In this document: piece after piece, positions 1 to 10,939 of the stretch | How positions within the stretch are numbered: the stretch's first letter is position 1 | Layout of the letters: the number at the start of each line of letters is the position of its first letter | DNA from: Yponomeuta sedellus | Lineage: Eukaryota > Arthropoda > Insecta > Lepidoptera > Yponomeutidae | NCBI GenBank assembly: GCA_934045075.1 | Contig: OW203722.1 | Location: 4,707,264-4,771,263 of the forward strand | Direction of reading: 5' to 3' | Length of the DNA: 64,000 bases | Notes under the pieces: model-generated | Seen by the model: the letters and a program-made list of their open reading frames with translations, nothing else | Told to the model about the DNA's origin: nothing | Databases searched by the model: none | Position numbers and translations under genes: made by a program

Positions 1-40
1 AGGATGTGCAGCGGCGATCCGAAAACCGAAGGTCGCCTAA

Positions 41-399
41 GAATACCCGAAAGCAAAGGAAATATATGAAAGGGAAAGAAAACATGCACAAATAGAGAGC
101 TGGAAGAGTTTTTGTGGAAGGCAAGACAGAGAGGGGCTATGGGAGGGGATTTATAGTGTCGTAGGGAGAACGACACGTACGTAGTGTAGGACGCCCTCCG
201 ACCAGGTGGGATGACGATCTGCGAAAAACTGCTGGATGCGGCAAGCTGAAGACAGGGCGGTATGGCGCTCATTAGAGGAGGGCTATGTCCAGCAGTGGAC
301 TACATAATATAGCCTGAAGAAGAAGAAGGGAGAACGACAGATCGACAAGAGGACGTACCGTACATAATGAATGTGAAGCAAGCTGACCTCCATAACTAA
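41..399 (+). mobile_element. R1-clade LINE fragment, interrupted by an RTE tail
   Basis: If the insertion at 176-327 and one copy of its 12-bp target duplication are removed, one frame is open from 41 to a stop at 397-399. It contains ESWKSFC, then LWEGIYSVVGRTT, then EDVPYIMN. That order resembles the linker between endonuclease and reverse transcriptase in R1-clade LINE proteins (SW..FC followed by W..IY.V and a polar stretch). No catalytic motif is present, so the clade assignment rests on this short stretch only. It is a dead fragment, older than the RTE tail inside it. Confidence 0.45.
176..327 (+). mobile_element. 5'-truncated RTE-like LINE tail with 12-bp target duplication
   Basis: The insertion is flanked by GGGAGAACGACA at 164-175 and 328-339. 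Reading from CGTAGTGTAGGACGCC it encodes RSVGRPPTRWDDDLRKTA, then WMRQAEDRA and EEGYVQQWTT before a stop. This is the usual end of RTE-type reverse transcriptase ORFs. The 3' end is a short GAA repeat. A small in-frame loss between the two blocks is visible when compared with the copy at 10438. Confidence 0.8.
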
Positions 400-985
400 C
401 TAGCCATCGAATAGAGGAACAAAAAGGTTGAAAACCAATCGAAGTTACGAAAACCGGACGACGCGCAATGCGTCACGGTGACTTTCTTCGCATATTTTCT
501 AATGCGATTAAAATCTTCAGGTTATTTAATATTCGGAGAAATGGCTGTTATTCAATGCGGATTGTTGTTCGGAGCCAGTCGGCTTTGAAATAATAATTGG
601 CCAAAGCATTGTGTTTGATCACGAAAGCATGATTTGATAACCACTTTTTTACTATACTAACTCAAACTTGTTTAGTGTTTAGTCGTGCTGTCCACCTTTA
701 GCCTTTAGTTGCAACGTTGCCCGTATCGTAACTGAATAGAGTCTATAAATGTAAAGATTGATAGGCTGTCGACTGTTGTCCACATTACACTACACTACCA
801 CTCTGTATGCTTCAAACAAATGATATTTATGTCATTCAATTATGTTAATAAGTCAGCCTTACCCTTGCGAAATAATTAAATTGTAAATCTATTTCTGATA
901 CCCACGATACAAGCTTGGGCCACAGATAAACTGATTGCAATATTGAATTACTCTTATTATTGTAAAAAGGCAACCTGATTCATGC
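400..985. other. No recognised feature
   Basis: AT-rich sequence with stops in all frames. I recognise no repeat family or exon here. Confidence 0.5.
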
Positions 986-987
986 AT

Positions 988-1142
988 CGAAGGGAGGTTA
1001 GACCATACTCCACCACGGGCGCCAAGTCCGGGTTGGTGGAGGATTGGAAGACAGTGGCAAGCTTAACTGAAAGAAGTTATCAAGTCGCCCATAACGCCTC
1101 TGAGATGGCTTAGTGACTGTTATTACAACTTGCTTGCGACAA
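988..1142 (-). repeat. Interspersed repeat family D, partial
   Basis: Shares TACTCCACCACGGG, CCAAGTCCGGGTTGGTGGA and AGAAGTTATCAAG with copies at 4346, 6085, 25807, 26573, 29601, 38572, 39280 and 46865. Full copies end in a block reading CCCCAGCAGTGGGG on the opposite strand, which resembles an RTE-like 3' tail. Probably a non-autonomous retroelement. Confidence 0.7.
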
Positions 1143-1579
1143 GGTAGTCATAACTAAAAAAAGACGAGTTCGCAGAAAATCAATTTAAAAGTTTCAGATG
1201 TAAGTAACTTGGTAACTATCAGCTATTGAAGAACTTTAATTTGCAAGAAATGTTGCCGGATTCTTAAATAATTGTTATTATTTAAGTTTTTTTAGCAAAT
1301 TTATACCTATAATAACTTATTGACAAGTAAATGTGACGAGGAATCACTTATGACGTTGTTGCTGATAGTAATTTATATATTTTTGTACTATCACGACTTA
1401 TGTCGTTGTGTAGGTAATTTTTTTCATAGTTTGAATAAATAATACAAGAAAAGTCATTAATGAAACAAAACTTTTATTGAAATAAAAAACATATGAAAAC
1501 CAAAATAGACATTACTGCAAATCTAAAAGAAAACAAATAGAAAAACGCACTACTTAAATGTCATAATCTTAGTACATAG

Positions 1580-1945
1580 TTAGTATTGATATGGCACATA
1601 GTCTTAAGTTTAATTTAGGAATTGGAAACGAGATCAACTTATTTAATTAATTTTTAATTTAATTATTTATTTCTAGTTAACTAGAAACGAAATAAATTTG
1701 CTTACTTAGGTTCTGTATGTAAATAAACAAGTTGATCTTGTTTCTTGATACTGAAACAAAACATGTACAACAATAAAAAATAGAAACTACTACAGTCATT
1801 ATTCAATATTTACTCTCATCACAAAAATAATCTAAATTAAAACCAATCAACAAATCTTAATAAAGATTCAGTATTGTTAAGGCACATAGTCTTAATTTTA
1901 GTTTAGGTACTAGAAACGAGATCAACTTGTTTACTTAGGTATAGA
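1580..1945. repeat. Degenerate local repeats around GAAACGAGATCAACTT
   Basis: GGCACATAGTCTTAA followed by GAAACGAGATCAACTT appears at about 1591 and 1881. An inverted version, CAAGTTGATCTTGTTTC, lies at about 1729. The rest of 1150-1960 is AT-rich and unrecognised. Perhaps a decayed small element with two direct and one inverted unit. Confidence 0.5.
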
Positions 1946-1977
1946 AATAGTCTTTTGTCCGAATAACATAAGAATAA

Positions 1978-2095
1978 GATAAGTTAAGAATATTCTTTAT
2001 TGTACACCAGGAAAAAACAAACAAAAAAATAATTACAAAGATACAGTACAATTGGCGGAATTATTGCTTAGTGCAATTTCTTCCAGACAACCCAC
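1978..2095. repeat. Repeat with TTCTTTATTGTACACCAG and TTTCTTCCAGACAACC
   Basis: The left part (GTTAAGAATATTCTTTATTGTACACCAG) is similar to 12003-12035. The right part (GCAATTTCTTCCAGACA) recurs at 35738-35755. Both look like scattered copies of one 3' end. No coding sequence. Confidence 0.5.
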
Positions 2096-2172
2096 GATGG
2101 AGAGTTGCATAACATAATTATTATCTTTGTAAAATTTCTAGAAAAAATTGGTAAGTGTATCTTGTAGAATAC

Positions 2173-2307
2173 TTAAAGAGCATTATAAAATGGAGCGTAA
2201 AATCTCGGAATCAGGTTTTTATTTAGTAAATCTAATAAATCCGCCTTCTTTCTTTGTGATATACCGGGTTTCTGGTCATAAGCTTTTTTAACTTCTACAC
2301 CTAAAAT
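2173..2307 (-). pseudogene. Detached C-terminal remnant of the cysteine-protein gene family
   Basis: Read on the minus strand, 2307 to 2173 is open and ends at a stop. It contains KPGISQRKKADLLDLL followed by IPRFYAPFYNAL. From memory, the large uncharacterised insect family to which 2380-3385 seems to belong ends with a similar KPGI..RKK.DLL...IP..Y..FY motif. Here it follows the broken end of that gene after only about 75 bp and in a different frame, so the long central region is missing. The family link comes from pattern memory and needs a search. Confidence 0.45.
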
Positions 2308-2379
2308 TCTTTTCTTTCTTATAACTTTTCTTTCTTAAAAATTCTTTTCGAACGTATCGGTATTTTGGAGTAATAACAG

Positions 2380-3385
2380 TCATGCTCCTTGAAATGTATT
2401 CCCATTGTTTCTTATTGTCACCCAATGCCCAAAAGTTTTCAAACAATGTTTTTCTTCTTCCGTGAATTTAGACCCACATTTCTGTCTACATTTTTCCCCA
2501 CAAGGTTCTTTCATTTTTCTCTCCTCTCTGATCTTCTTTTTTGTAGTCTGATAAGCTTTTCCAGCGTTTCGTAATCTTTTGGCAATATTTTTCTTCCATT
2601 GTTCTTCATCACGCTTGCGTTTTCTTCCTCTCTTTTTGTCAGGGCTCACAGCAGGGCTCGTTGGGATTCTCCCTTCTCTGAAAGTAGACGGCCTTGCAGA
2701 AGTATTTGTCTTATTTGGAGCCGAGGTCGAGGGCAAATTTTGTAAAGAGCCATCATAGACAGACAATATTTCGTTTTCTTCCTCGACAGGTAAATCATCG
2801 TGGTTGTTCTGACTTGGGTTTTCGGGCGGTATATACATTGGATCCTTAACAGAGTCGTCACTATCTAAAAAAAAGAATTTGGCATTTACCTAAGTTACAT
2901 TACACACAATTGTTCAACAGGTAGGTAATAGGTAAATAAAGCTTACCTTCACAAAAAGATTCCGAATCAGATGATGATGAGTCTGAAGAATCAGTTGATG
3001 AGTTGCTAGAACTCCTAATGACATGAGATTGAGTAGAGTTACCATAGCCTGCAATAGTAAAATTATAAATTAAGTTAAATCAGCAAACAAGGATAGCATT
3101 ACAACAATACTGGTACTCATAACATACCGGTTTCATTCAATGAAGGTGTTGTTACATCTGTTTCTTTGCTGTTTTCTTTGGGTGTCTGGGTAACTCCTTT
3201 TGAACCTGAAAAATTACATAAATTAAAACAATAATTAAGCATCTTAAACAAAAGGTAGGTAGATCAGTACTACTAATACATACTGCTATCAGCCGAAGTA
3301 GATTGTTCCTCGCTGGTGCCCACGGTATAATTTTTATTCCGTTCTAATAAGGCTAGCATCTTCCTACCCCTGGACTTCATCATAA
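2380..3385 (-). CDS. Four-exon gene for an uncharacterised insect cysteine-motif protein (probably truncated)
   Basis: Exons read from the right: 3385-3284 (start ATG at 3383-3381), 3205-3128, 3048-2947 and 2864-2380. Introns of 78, 79 and 82 bp all have GT/AG ends, and all three junctions split a codon after its first base, giving 254 residues. The protein begins MMKSRGRKMLALL, has a Ser/Asp-rich acidic middle, then a basic block with DKKRGRKRKRDEEQWKKN, and the cysteine motif CGEKCRQKC. This WKKN..KRLRN.GKAY plus C..KC..KC pattern is common in insect uncharacterised proteins (I believe the DUF7869 group, perhaps transposon-derived); function unknown. Near the end, another frame reads FENFWALGDNKKQWEYIS, as the family does. 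Loss of one base in the five-T run at 2449-2453 would explain the switch, so the annotated end (stop at 2380) is probably abnormal. Nuclear location is only an inference from the basic block. Confidence 0.65.
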
Positions 3386-3778
3386 CTGTAAGTTGGGTAA
3401 CTGTAAGTTTTTTATTGTATAATAATCAATAAATAAATAACTTGACCTGAAAACGCAACAAATTAGTTAGTTGATTTTTATCATACATAACGTTCTAAAA
3501 CAACCTGTTGAAAAATAAATTAAGTAATTATTGTCACCGTTTACTTTTAAAATGGCGTAAGCAAAAATAAACTTTTATGCAATCAAAGTTTGACACTTAG
3601 CTTAACATCAATATCGTCTTTATTCACAGTTTGACTTCAATAAGAACCGCTTTTTTCTACGATATAATAATAACTCGAAATATTGAAATAGTTTAACTTC
3701 GACATTTTTTAAGCAACATCGTCACATTTTGCAAATAAGACATTACAAGAAAAAAGTAATAACAAACATTCAACTTAC

Positions 3779-3985
3779 TTTTATCAGCAACAACGTTTTA
3801 ATTCGAAATATGTCGGTCTTGACGAAAACACGCACATCCACCCACTGACACTGCCGCGGCGCAAATGAGTAGTGACGATGTCGTAGCAAAGGACCAAAAC
3901 GAGCGATATAGCGATATATCGTCACAACTTTTGTCTGGCTCTCCCATGAACGTTCGCGAGAAATGTCGTTTTTGAAGCAAACTCT
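3779..3985 (-). other. Possible untranslated first exon of the gene at 2380-3385
   Basis: On the minus strand the sequence reads ...GATAAAA|GTAAGTTG with the donor GT at 3778-3777, a near-perfect 5' splice site. The acceptor that would follow is CAACTTACAG just before 3385, two bases upstream of the start codon, giving an intron of 393 bp. The stretch 3798-3980 is GC-richer than its surroundings. The transcription start cannot be fixed from the sequence. Confidence 0.4.
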
Positions 3986-4063
3986 ACTTTTTTCGCTAAT
4001 TATAACTGTATTAATAACTAAAAATTTGGTTTTTTTGAGTTATGACTACGTTGTCGCAAACAA

Positions 4064-4115
4064 GCATGACAGCCGACACCAACGTCTTAACGTACCTCGT
4101 GAAGTACGGAAGCAC
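4064..4115 (-). repeat. Family D fragment
   Basis: GACAGCCGACACCAACG, TTAACGT and GAAGTACGGAAGC match the inner part of family D repeats (compare 25996-26043). Confidence 0.6.
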
Positions 4116-4345
4116 TTTGATATCTACCTATATTAAAAAAACACAATTATTGTTACAGCTACTTAAAAAAGAACTAGATAGTAATATTTTTATATGGCCC
4201 TCACAGGACAGGTCTAACCTAGTATAAGGGTCACCAATAATCTATTGTCCACACTGATTGTCTAGATAATAAGGATGAAATGTATTTTCTATGTAGAAAT
4301 AATACGAGTAAAACTATTTGTAGTAATAGTTCAACATACGTCAAC

Positions 4346-4612
4346 AGGCGCGGTCAGGTGCTGGATGGCTGACCATCCCGTAATTACTGCTAGTGGCTTT
4401 TTTTCCGAGCGCTTCGGTGCTTCGCAAGGGTTCTCGTATAATGGCAGTCGCTAAGCAATGTCAGAGCCCTTATGTGCGGCTTGATAACTTCTGACAGTAA
4501 GGGCCGCTACTGTCTTACATTCCTCCACTAACCCGGACTTGGTCCCCGTGGTGAAGTATGGCCTAACCTTCCAGCGATGCAGGAAGAGACCTATGCCCCA
4601 GCAGTGGGGTCA
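4346..4612 (+). repeat. Interspersed repeat family D, near full length
   Basis: Runs from GGCGCGGTCAGGTGCTGGAT to CCCCAGCAGTGGGGTCATAC. It has the family order: GGTCAGG, CCGAGCGCTTC, TTCTGACAGTAAGG, AACCCGGACTTGG and CGATGCAGGAAGAGACC. No complete ORF. Confidence 0.75.
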
Positions 4613-5714
4613 TACGAATTGGTTAATATATCGAAGGGCATATAATGTCTCTTCTTAGACAAGCCATAGAGCCCGATCTTCAGCTCTTCTCGTCCAGTCA
4701 CTGCCCATTCGCTCCACCTGGTCACAGCATACTTTTATGCAAAATAAATTTACTTGGTTATCTACACTCGTGCGGAATTAAATTTGATGCAGAATTATTT
4801 TTATACATGATGGAAAAAGGCAGTCTCTATCGTGCCAAAATGCCGTCATTCGAGTAGATACGAGTATTTTGCCTAAGCTAATACCCGTTATTCTGTCTGG
4901 CCAAATACGGTGTTCACCTCATCAAATTGACCGTAAATTGGCAATAAAGACTGAAGTGTCCAAACTAGCAATTTTTGCCGTAAATTATGTAGATTTATGG
5001 TCACTCGAACTTTGGGCTAGTATTATCAAAACTGCGTAAAAGCTTTATGATTTTACTATAGAATTTAATGCGAGACGGACTCGTGGACCAAGGTTTCAGA
5101 CTTAAAATTATTACTCATGAATGTCCTGAACACTAGACACAATTGTCCTCTAAATACGTTTTAATATTAATCTACTGTTTAGTACCTACCAGACATCTTT
5201 CTGCACACAGTGCTTAACACATTTTTTCCCTGCCACCACGTGGTTTGACAACGTTGTCTAAAATTTCGAACGATGAGGAATTTTGATTCCTTGCTGTCCG
5301 ACACGTCGGATTACGGGTATTTTTTAATTCACTTAGGTTCGACCATCCGACCAAAAGATCTTTAAAATTCTACTTGTTTCGATCGATCGCGAACCACAAG
5401 GATTTTTAACGTGGCCGCAGGAATTTTTGGACCGCTTCAGAGGTAACTGCAATATATCTTAAGAAATCTTTTAGTATGTAGTACAGTACCCCATAAAGAA
5501 TGTACTTACTAACTTTTGCAAGTCTAAATCTTGAAAATTACGGTTAAGTATTATTTTCTTGTATTATTAACGTGAATATGATGGCTACCAATATTTTTGA
5601 AGTATTTGATTTTTTTTCTGGCGTACCTAAAATGAAAAGAATATTTTCATGAACATATTCATCTGCATTAGTTAATACTGACGTTAGTTTTTAAAGAACT
5701 GTCTTAGCAAATAC
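4613..5714. other. No recognised feature
   Basis: AT-rich with scattered short open stretches that lack codon structure. The phrase AGAGCCCGATCTTCAGCTCTTCT near 4668 looks repeat-derived but cannot be assigned. Confidence 0.4.
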
Positions 5715-5975
5715 CTTCTTCTTCAGGCTATATTAGTCCACTGCTGGACAAAGCCCTCCCCTAATGAGCGCCATAGCGCCATATTGTGCCATCATTGGGG
5801 GGTAATGCCCATAATCCCCACGCTGGGCATGCGGGTTGGGGATCGCAGTTTGGTGGAATTGTACTGCAGGGGGCGCTGCTGCCCACCCCCCGGTTTGCGT
5901 CCCTTAGCCGCCTTTTACGACACCCGCGGGAAGAATTTGGGTTGGTGCTATTCTCTAGGCCGACACCATACAGCG
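5715..5975 (-). mobile_element. RTE-tailed interspersed repeat family A, long copy
   Basis: Starts CTTCTTCTTCAGGCTATATT (reverse of the tail ATAGCCTGAAGAAGAAG), then TCCACTGCTGGACA, CCCATAATCCCCACGC, GGGGATCGCAGTTTGG, and ends near CTCTAGGCCGACACC. The same order is seen at 21990 and 61850 on the other strand. A 154-codon reading frame runs through it and into the next repeat, but it crosses two unrelated repeats and is not a gene. Confidence 0.8.
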
Positions 5976-6084
5976 AATCCCTACTTGCTTGTAAATAAAT
6001 TGGTTCACTCTCTTCTGCAAGATGAAGATAGTCTAAATGTCGTCTGCTTTACGAGTTCATTACGAGTACTTATACATCATCATC

Positions 6085-6345
6085 AACCTATTATGTCCCT
6101 ACCGGGGTGCACGGGTCTCTCCCCTGAGGAAGGTCTAGGGCATACTCCACTACGGGGTCCAAGTCCGGATTGGCGGAGGCTTGGAAGACTAGTGGCTGAT
6201 ATTAGTGTCAAAATTTTCAAGCGCCCTAAGGTCTCTGACTTGGCTTAAAGACTGTCATCAGCCGGCACCAACTGCTTAACGTGCTTGCGAAGCACGCAAC
6301 CGCTCGGAAAAATGCCACAAGCGTTAGTCATAGACGGTTACCTTA
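6085..6345 (-). repeat. Interspersed repeat family D, diverged copy
   Basis: Contains GGGTGCACGGGTCTCT, CATACTCCACTACGGGG, CCAAGTCCGGATTGG, CAGCCGGCACCAACTGC and CGCTCGGAAAAATGCCAC in family order. Confidence 0.7.
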
Positions 6346-8550
6346 CCTTACTTAAGTCAACTGTGTATTTATTTGATTTAGAGACAACATGGTCCAGTGT
6401 TTTGTTAGTAGCAATAAATATAAATTAGTGTTTTGTTACTGGCAATAAATATAGGTTTTGTATTTAACCCGTCCATCCCGCAGATAAGAGCGACAAAGGT
6501 CATTATTCTATAGCAGCTTGTAAGGTCCATTCACCGACCAAGTTTCGAGCTGATAATTACAGGCTTACTCGAAATTCCTTTCTATTGTGTTTGTAAAGAA
6601 CTAAGCCACCTGCAAGGCTGGCCTTTTCTCACGATAAATACACATTTAAACAACAGGTCTTCATAAACTGGATGGTTATGGATCGGACAGGTATTGTACC
6701 CTACACATTGTACCGTAACCTTGGGTGTTGTACCCGAATATAATAATTATAAATGATCCAATTCTTTGAAGGTATAACGAATAAAAAGGGGAAAGGTATT
6801 TTATTGTGTGGGGTTCGCCGTTTACCTAATTTGGTCCATTACACAGACAGAGTACTTAAGAGTCATTCATAGTAGTAGTTCTGTGATAATTAGATAAACA
6901 TTGCATAGTTAATTAATCAACAGATTAGAAATAGGAAGAATAATAATTGTGTTGATCGGCTCGCAGTTTACATCGAACTGCCATATTTTATGAAACTCGG
7001 CCCAGGAATCTGAAAATCTTTCTTTATGTATGTCTGTTTATATATCTGCCCCGCAATGCTTGTTTGTCTGTAATTTTCTGTAACAAAAGAAATAATGAAC
7101 GAAATAATTACAATGGCGACACGCTTTGGAATCGGAGCGGTAGAACCACAACAGAGTTCTGTAGATTCAAATCACGATATGTATCTACCAATAAGGGTTC
7201 TAAGTTCTATACATTTGTAAGGTTATAGTTATTGTTGTAAATAAGGACTGTAGACGCCTATATTACAGCTTACAAGCAGAGTGTGGAGATGATAGCAAAA
7301 CACTAGATGTTGCTCATTTGATATATTTTCCGCAAGTGTCATACATCACAACAAACAATCGTATCCTAGTGATATTCAAATCGGTGTCAGCCATGTACTG
7401 GGATAAGATTATAACTGGCCAATACATGTGCATAGACTACCTCCAATAATAGTAACAAAACCCCTCGGTAACCCTGAAGGAATACATCGTGAAGAAAATC
7501 TAAAGTCTGAAATGTTTCTCGTAATAATTTATAATAATTAATTAACGTACCTCGGCATTTGCCCCAACTATGACAATACATGCGAAAATCTCAGGTCTAA
7601 CTAATAAATGGCAAGGAATAAGTAGTAAGTCCAGCTGTACAAGCAAGTCAAAAAAATGTGTTTTGAAAGTCAACTTACTTTTGGGCAATATTGAGTCGCT
7701 AAGCACAAGTTCAAACACCGCTGTTTCGCAACGTCAAATGAAAGAGTCGACTAAATCCAAATGTACCATTACATTGCTATATTCTGTATGCTATCAAATA
7801 AAACGTTGCCGTAACGGTGTATTTGTATTCCTGTTTGACGTTTTGATTATCGCTCGTCTTTATGTGTTTTTTTTTGCCTTTGACTAAATAACTCATAAAA
7901 TTTTCAGTGATGTGAAAAAGTAGATGTGAAACGTGTGTTTATCGCTTAGAGAATTTATTAAAGTACATTATACTAGTGTAAAGTACTTTATACTCTAAGG
8001 CTTCTTCATTACCGTGCTTATACTGCTTACTTTACTAAGACTTATTGTTAAATTTCGAAATTTCTAAATGAGGAAATTTATGAGCTTGTTATTGGATAAA
8101 TTATGACGTGCAGAAGTAATAAGCTAAAGTTTAAAATTAAAATTTATTTTCTGGCAAATTGTCTGCATCGCCTTTTATGGTTGTATGTTAATTTATTCAC
8201 TACAATATAACGAATAAAAAAAATATCTAAACAAAATACACCCCCAGGTTTCGTGGTTGTATGAAAATAAATAGAACAAACTCCACATTGAAAGAAAAAG
8301 TAATTCCCAGTCAAAGCGGAATGCGAATCCGCGCCTACCATTTTCTATGTGAAGTTTGTCTCATTTTGCAACATAAAAAAATACTTAGACCGCCAATTGT
8401 ATACGGCAATACTTAGATATGTAAGCCTTTTTATGTATTTTGTTTTCTGAACAAAGACTTCTAAACTATATTACGATAAAGAAAAATCGTATGCAAGGTT
8501 AGGTACATGTTTATTCACCAGTGTTTTAATGGAACTTCCGGGTGTTCCAA
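6346..8550. other. Mostly unrecognised, one decayed SINE-like patch
   Basis: About 7420-7605 has a decayed copy of the pattern GAAGGAAAACATCGTGAGGA and CCCAACTATG...GCGAAAATCTCAGGTCTAACTAA seen intact at 24270-24405. Open stretches at 7570-7887 start inside that patch and show no domain. Nothing else is recognised. Confidence 0.4.
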
Positions 8551-8556
8551 ACTAAT

Positions 8557-8675
8557 CTACCCCTATATTAAACGCTCCAAATCCTGACCAATTCCAATCG
8601 TTTGTAAAATCAGTATGGAATTTGACATACAATTGGAAACGCTCGGGATTTGGTGCGTATAATAAAGGGCTGAGT
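8557..8675. mobile_element. Short palindromic MITE
   Basis: The left arm CCCTATATTAAACGCTCCAA...CCTGACC...CCAATCGTTTGT and the right arm, reversed (CCCTTTATTATACGCACCAA...CCCGAGCG...CCAATTGTATGT), match along about 50 bp. A related, more diverged copy lies at 53604-53715 (GGAATTTGACAGACGATTG and GCTCGGGATT shared). No coding capacity. Confidence 0.65.
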
Positions 8676-8679
8676 ATAA

Positions 8680-10429
8680 GGCCACTGTTTACCACACAAA
8701 CGTTATCGTGAGGACCACTAGACTATGTGAAGTTGCAGAATATTTTATAAATAATAAAACTGGAACGACTTCAACTGTGTATTTTATTTATGTGTTTTCA
8801 ATTTATTTTACTTATATATAAACAGAAAACTTGATAAATAACAGAATAAGCAGGTAAAGGAAGATTTATGTAGTCGGGTCTAGTTGTAATGTAAAGTAGT
8901 TATGCCAAAAATTAAGGAAATCTGAAAAATGTGTGACGTAATTTTCAACTTTGAAAATTAAAGACTTAATTAAAGACATAAAAAATTGTGTAAAGGGGTT
9001 TGCACCGTTACAAGTACATTATACGGGTAAGGCTCAATTGTTCACCACACATCAGCAATAGATGCTGAGGGATCCTTTTGTAATGCCACGGAGGCACAAG
9101 CAAAAGTACGAGCACGAATGTGTTATTGTCTTTTTTTCTTCTTCATTGTTGATGTAGTTATGGTATTTTTTATGTGTGAGCTTTTGTGGCAATCTAAATA
9201 ACCTTTTATTTCTTTAATTCATTCGAATTCAACACTATACTCGTTGATCACACTTCTCTTAGAAGTTCGGATGGCTAGCTGGGAAGGAACAGCGTTTGGA
9301 GAGCCTTTTCGTCTAAACACACCGTAACCGGCTAAGCTTTACCACTAATAAGTTCCGCGCAGTTATCTCAACCTCATTTATGAAAGCAAACAGCGTTATT
9401 GCGCAACTGAAGAAGAACTTTCTTTCATCACAGTAGAAAATACTGTACAGACGTTTGGCTCAATGTTAAATTTTACAGTAAATGTTATACTCAAATGGTT
9501 CTACTCATAGCAAAAAAATTATGAGTCTCTGAAAGTGGTAGCCGGTAGTAAAGTATTATTGCAAGACATTTTAATGGTTTCAATTTACTTTTGACAACAC
9601 AGAAAACGCTGTCGTCGAGTAAACATGAATAACATCACTGTGACTGATTGTGACACTGACTACGTTGACTCACCTCAGACAGAAAAATAATAAGGTACTT
9701 TAACACAACGCAATCATTGTTCTAGTCTCAAACACTCCTTGAGGTACACTCTACAATATATAAGACTAAACCACTTCAAAAACACTCACTAAAATAGCCT
9801 GTGGTGGAGAGTTTACAAGAAAAAAACGTAGCCACAGATTGAATAAAACGTCTCATGGAGTATTTTAGTGGAATAGATTTTTTTATAAATAAGATCGACC
9901 TTTTCCAAGTTGTAATTTGACATTCTAATTATAAATCGAATGTTAGGAAAAACAAAATAAAAATAGGCGGTTCATCGTAATTTGGTAATCCTGCTCTCGT
10001 TATTTTGTGGACGCTTGTTAAAATATTTACTCAGTTCACTGCAAGTGCGACGTTCAAAGCGATAGCCAATGCTCCGCAGACACTGCAATGTGGAGTGAGC
10101 TGGGTTTACTTTATAAAATATAGGGGCTATCCACATTACCAAGCGGCGACGTGCGGGCGCGGCGTTACAAAGTAAATTAAACCTCAAATCCTTATGTTAA
10201 AGGCCATAATATGAGCGCAAAAAAACCCGTCCAGATGCGGCCGACGAGCACGATACGGGAACGCGCTTTTTTGCAAAATTTTTTGTAGTAGTTAACTTCG
10301 TTTTAAATTGTAATTATGCCTTCCAATTTGACGCAGACTTATGACGGAGGACGTCTACTGATTAATAACAGTTTTATCGTGATTACATGGAAGTCATCCA
10401 AACGTTCATAATTTTTTTTATATTTAATT
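8680..10429. other. Mostly unrecognised; small palindromic repeat at 9787-9870
   Basis: The piece 9787-9870 starts CACTAAAATA and ends TATTTTAGTG (exact inverse). It contains TTACAAGAAAAAAACG...CCACAGATT, also seen at 17980-18015. The rest has no recognisable feature; the open stretch 9972-10187 (minus) shows no domain. Confidence 0.4.
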
Positions 10430-10437
10430 GTGTATGA

Positions 10438-10608
10438 ATTCGGCAAACGTAGTGTAGAACGCCCTCCGACCAGGTGGGATGATGATCTGCGAAAAACTGC
10501 CAGCAGGTACTGGATGCGGCAAGCTGAAGACAGGGCGCTATGGCGCTCATTAAGGGAGGGCTATGTCCAGCAGTGAACTACATAATATAGCCTGAAGAAG
10601 AAGAAGAA
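10438..10608 (+). mobile_element. 5'-truncated RTE-like LINE tail with 8-bp target duplication
   Basis: Flanked by GTGTATGA at 10430-10437 and 10609-10616. Encodes RPPTRWDDDLRKTA, WMRQAEDRALWRSL and EGYVQQ, where the expected W codon of QQW is TGA. Ends ATAGCCTGAAGAAGAAGAAGAA. Same subfamily as 176-327. Confidence 0.8.
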
Positions 10609-10679
10609 GTGTATGAGCTAGAAACGCACATCGTGTTAGCAGGTCGCCGTATCGCTGACGTAGCCCTAAGCACTGCTTA

Positions 10680-10935
10680 GTTCACGAGGCAAGGAGATTG
10701 TAAAGTGTGTTGGCTCGAGCACGCACCAGAAACGCACTACCAGCAATAATCTTGCTAGAAACATTTAGCAATGTACATCTTAGGGCCCTCGCCCACGGCG
10801 ACTTTTTGCAGCGACACAGTAGCGATGCTGTCGCGCGTTTGCATCAATACTGCCGCGATGCGGTCGCTAGCTCCATCCTTTATCTCTACTGCGCAGCAGT
10901 GCGAGAGTCGAACACGCTCTCTTCTGTGTCCGAAC
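10680..10935. other. GC-richer patch, possibly an old repeat
   Basis: Contains several GCGAC/GTCGC words, for example GCGACACAGTAGCGATGCTG. Reads partly open on both strands but no domain is visible. I suspect a repeat (GGGCCCTCGCCCACGGCGAC looks like a MITE start) but see no second copy in the window. Confidence 0.3.
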
Positions 10936-10939
10936 AAAT

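Noticed and set aside
5784..6248. 154-codon open frame
   Set aside because: It runs across two unrelated interspersed repeats (families A and D) that recur elsewhere without this frame.
7570..7887. 105-codon frame on the plus strand
   Set aside because: It begins inside a decayed SINE and ends in hydrophobic AT-driven residues; no family resemblance.
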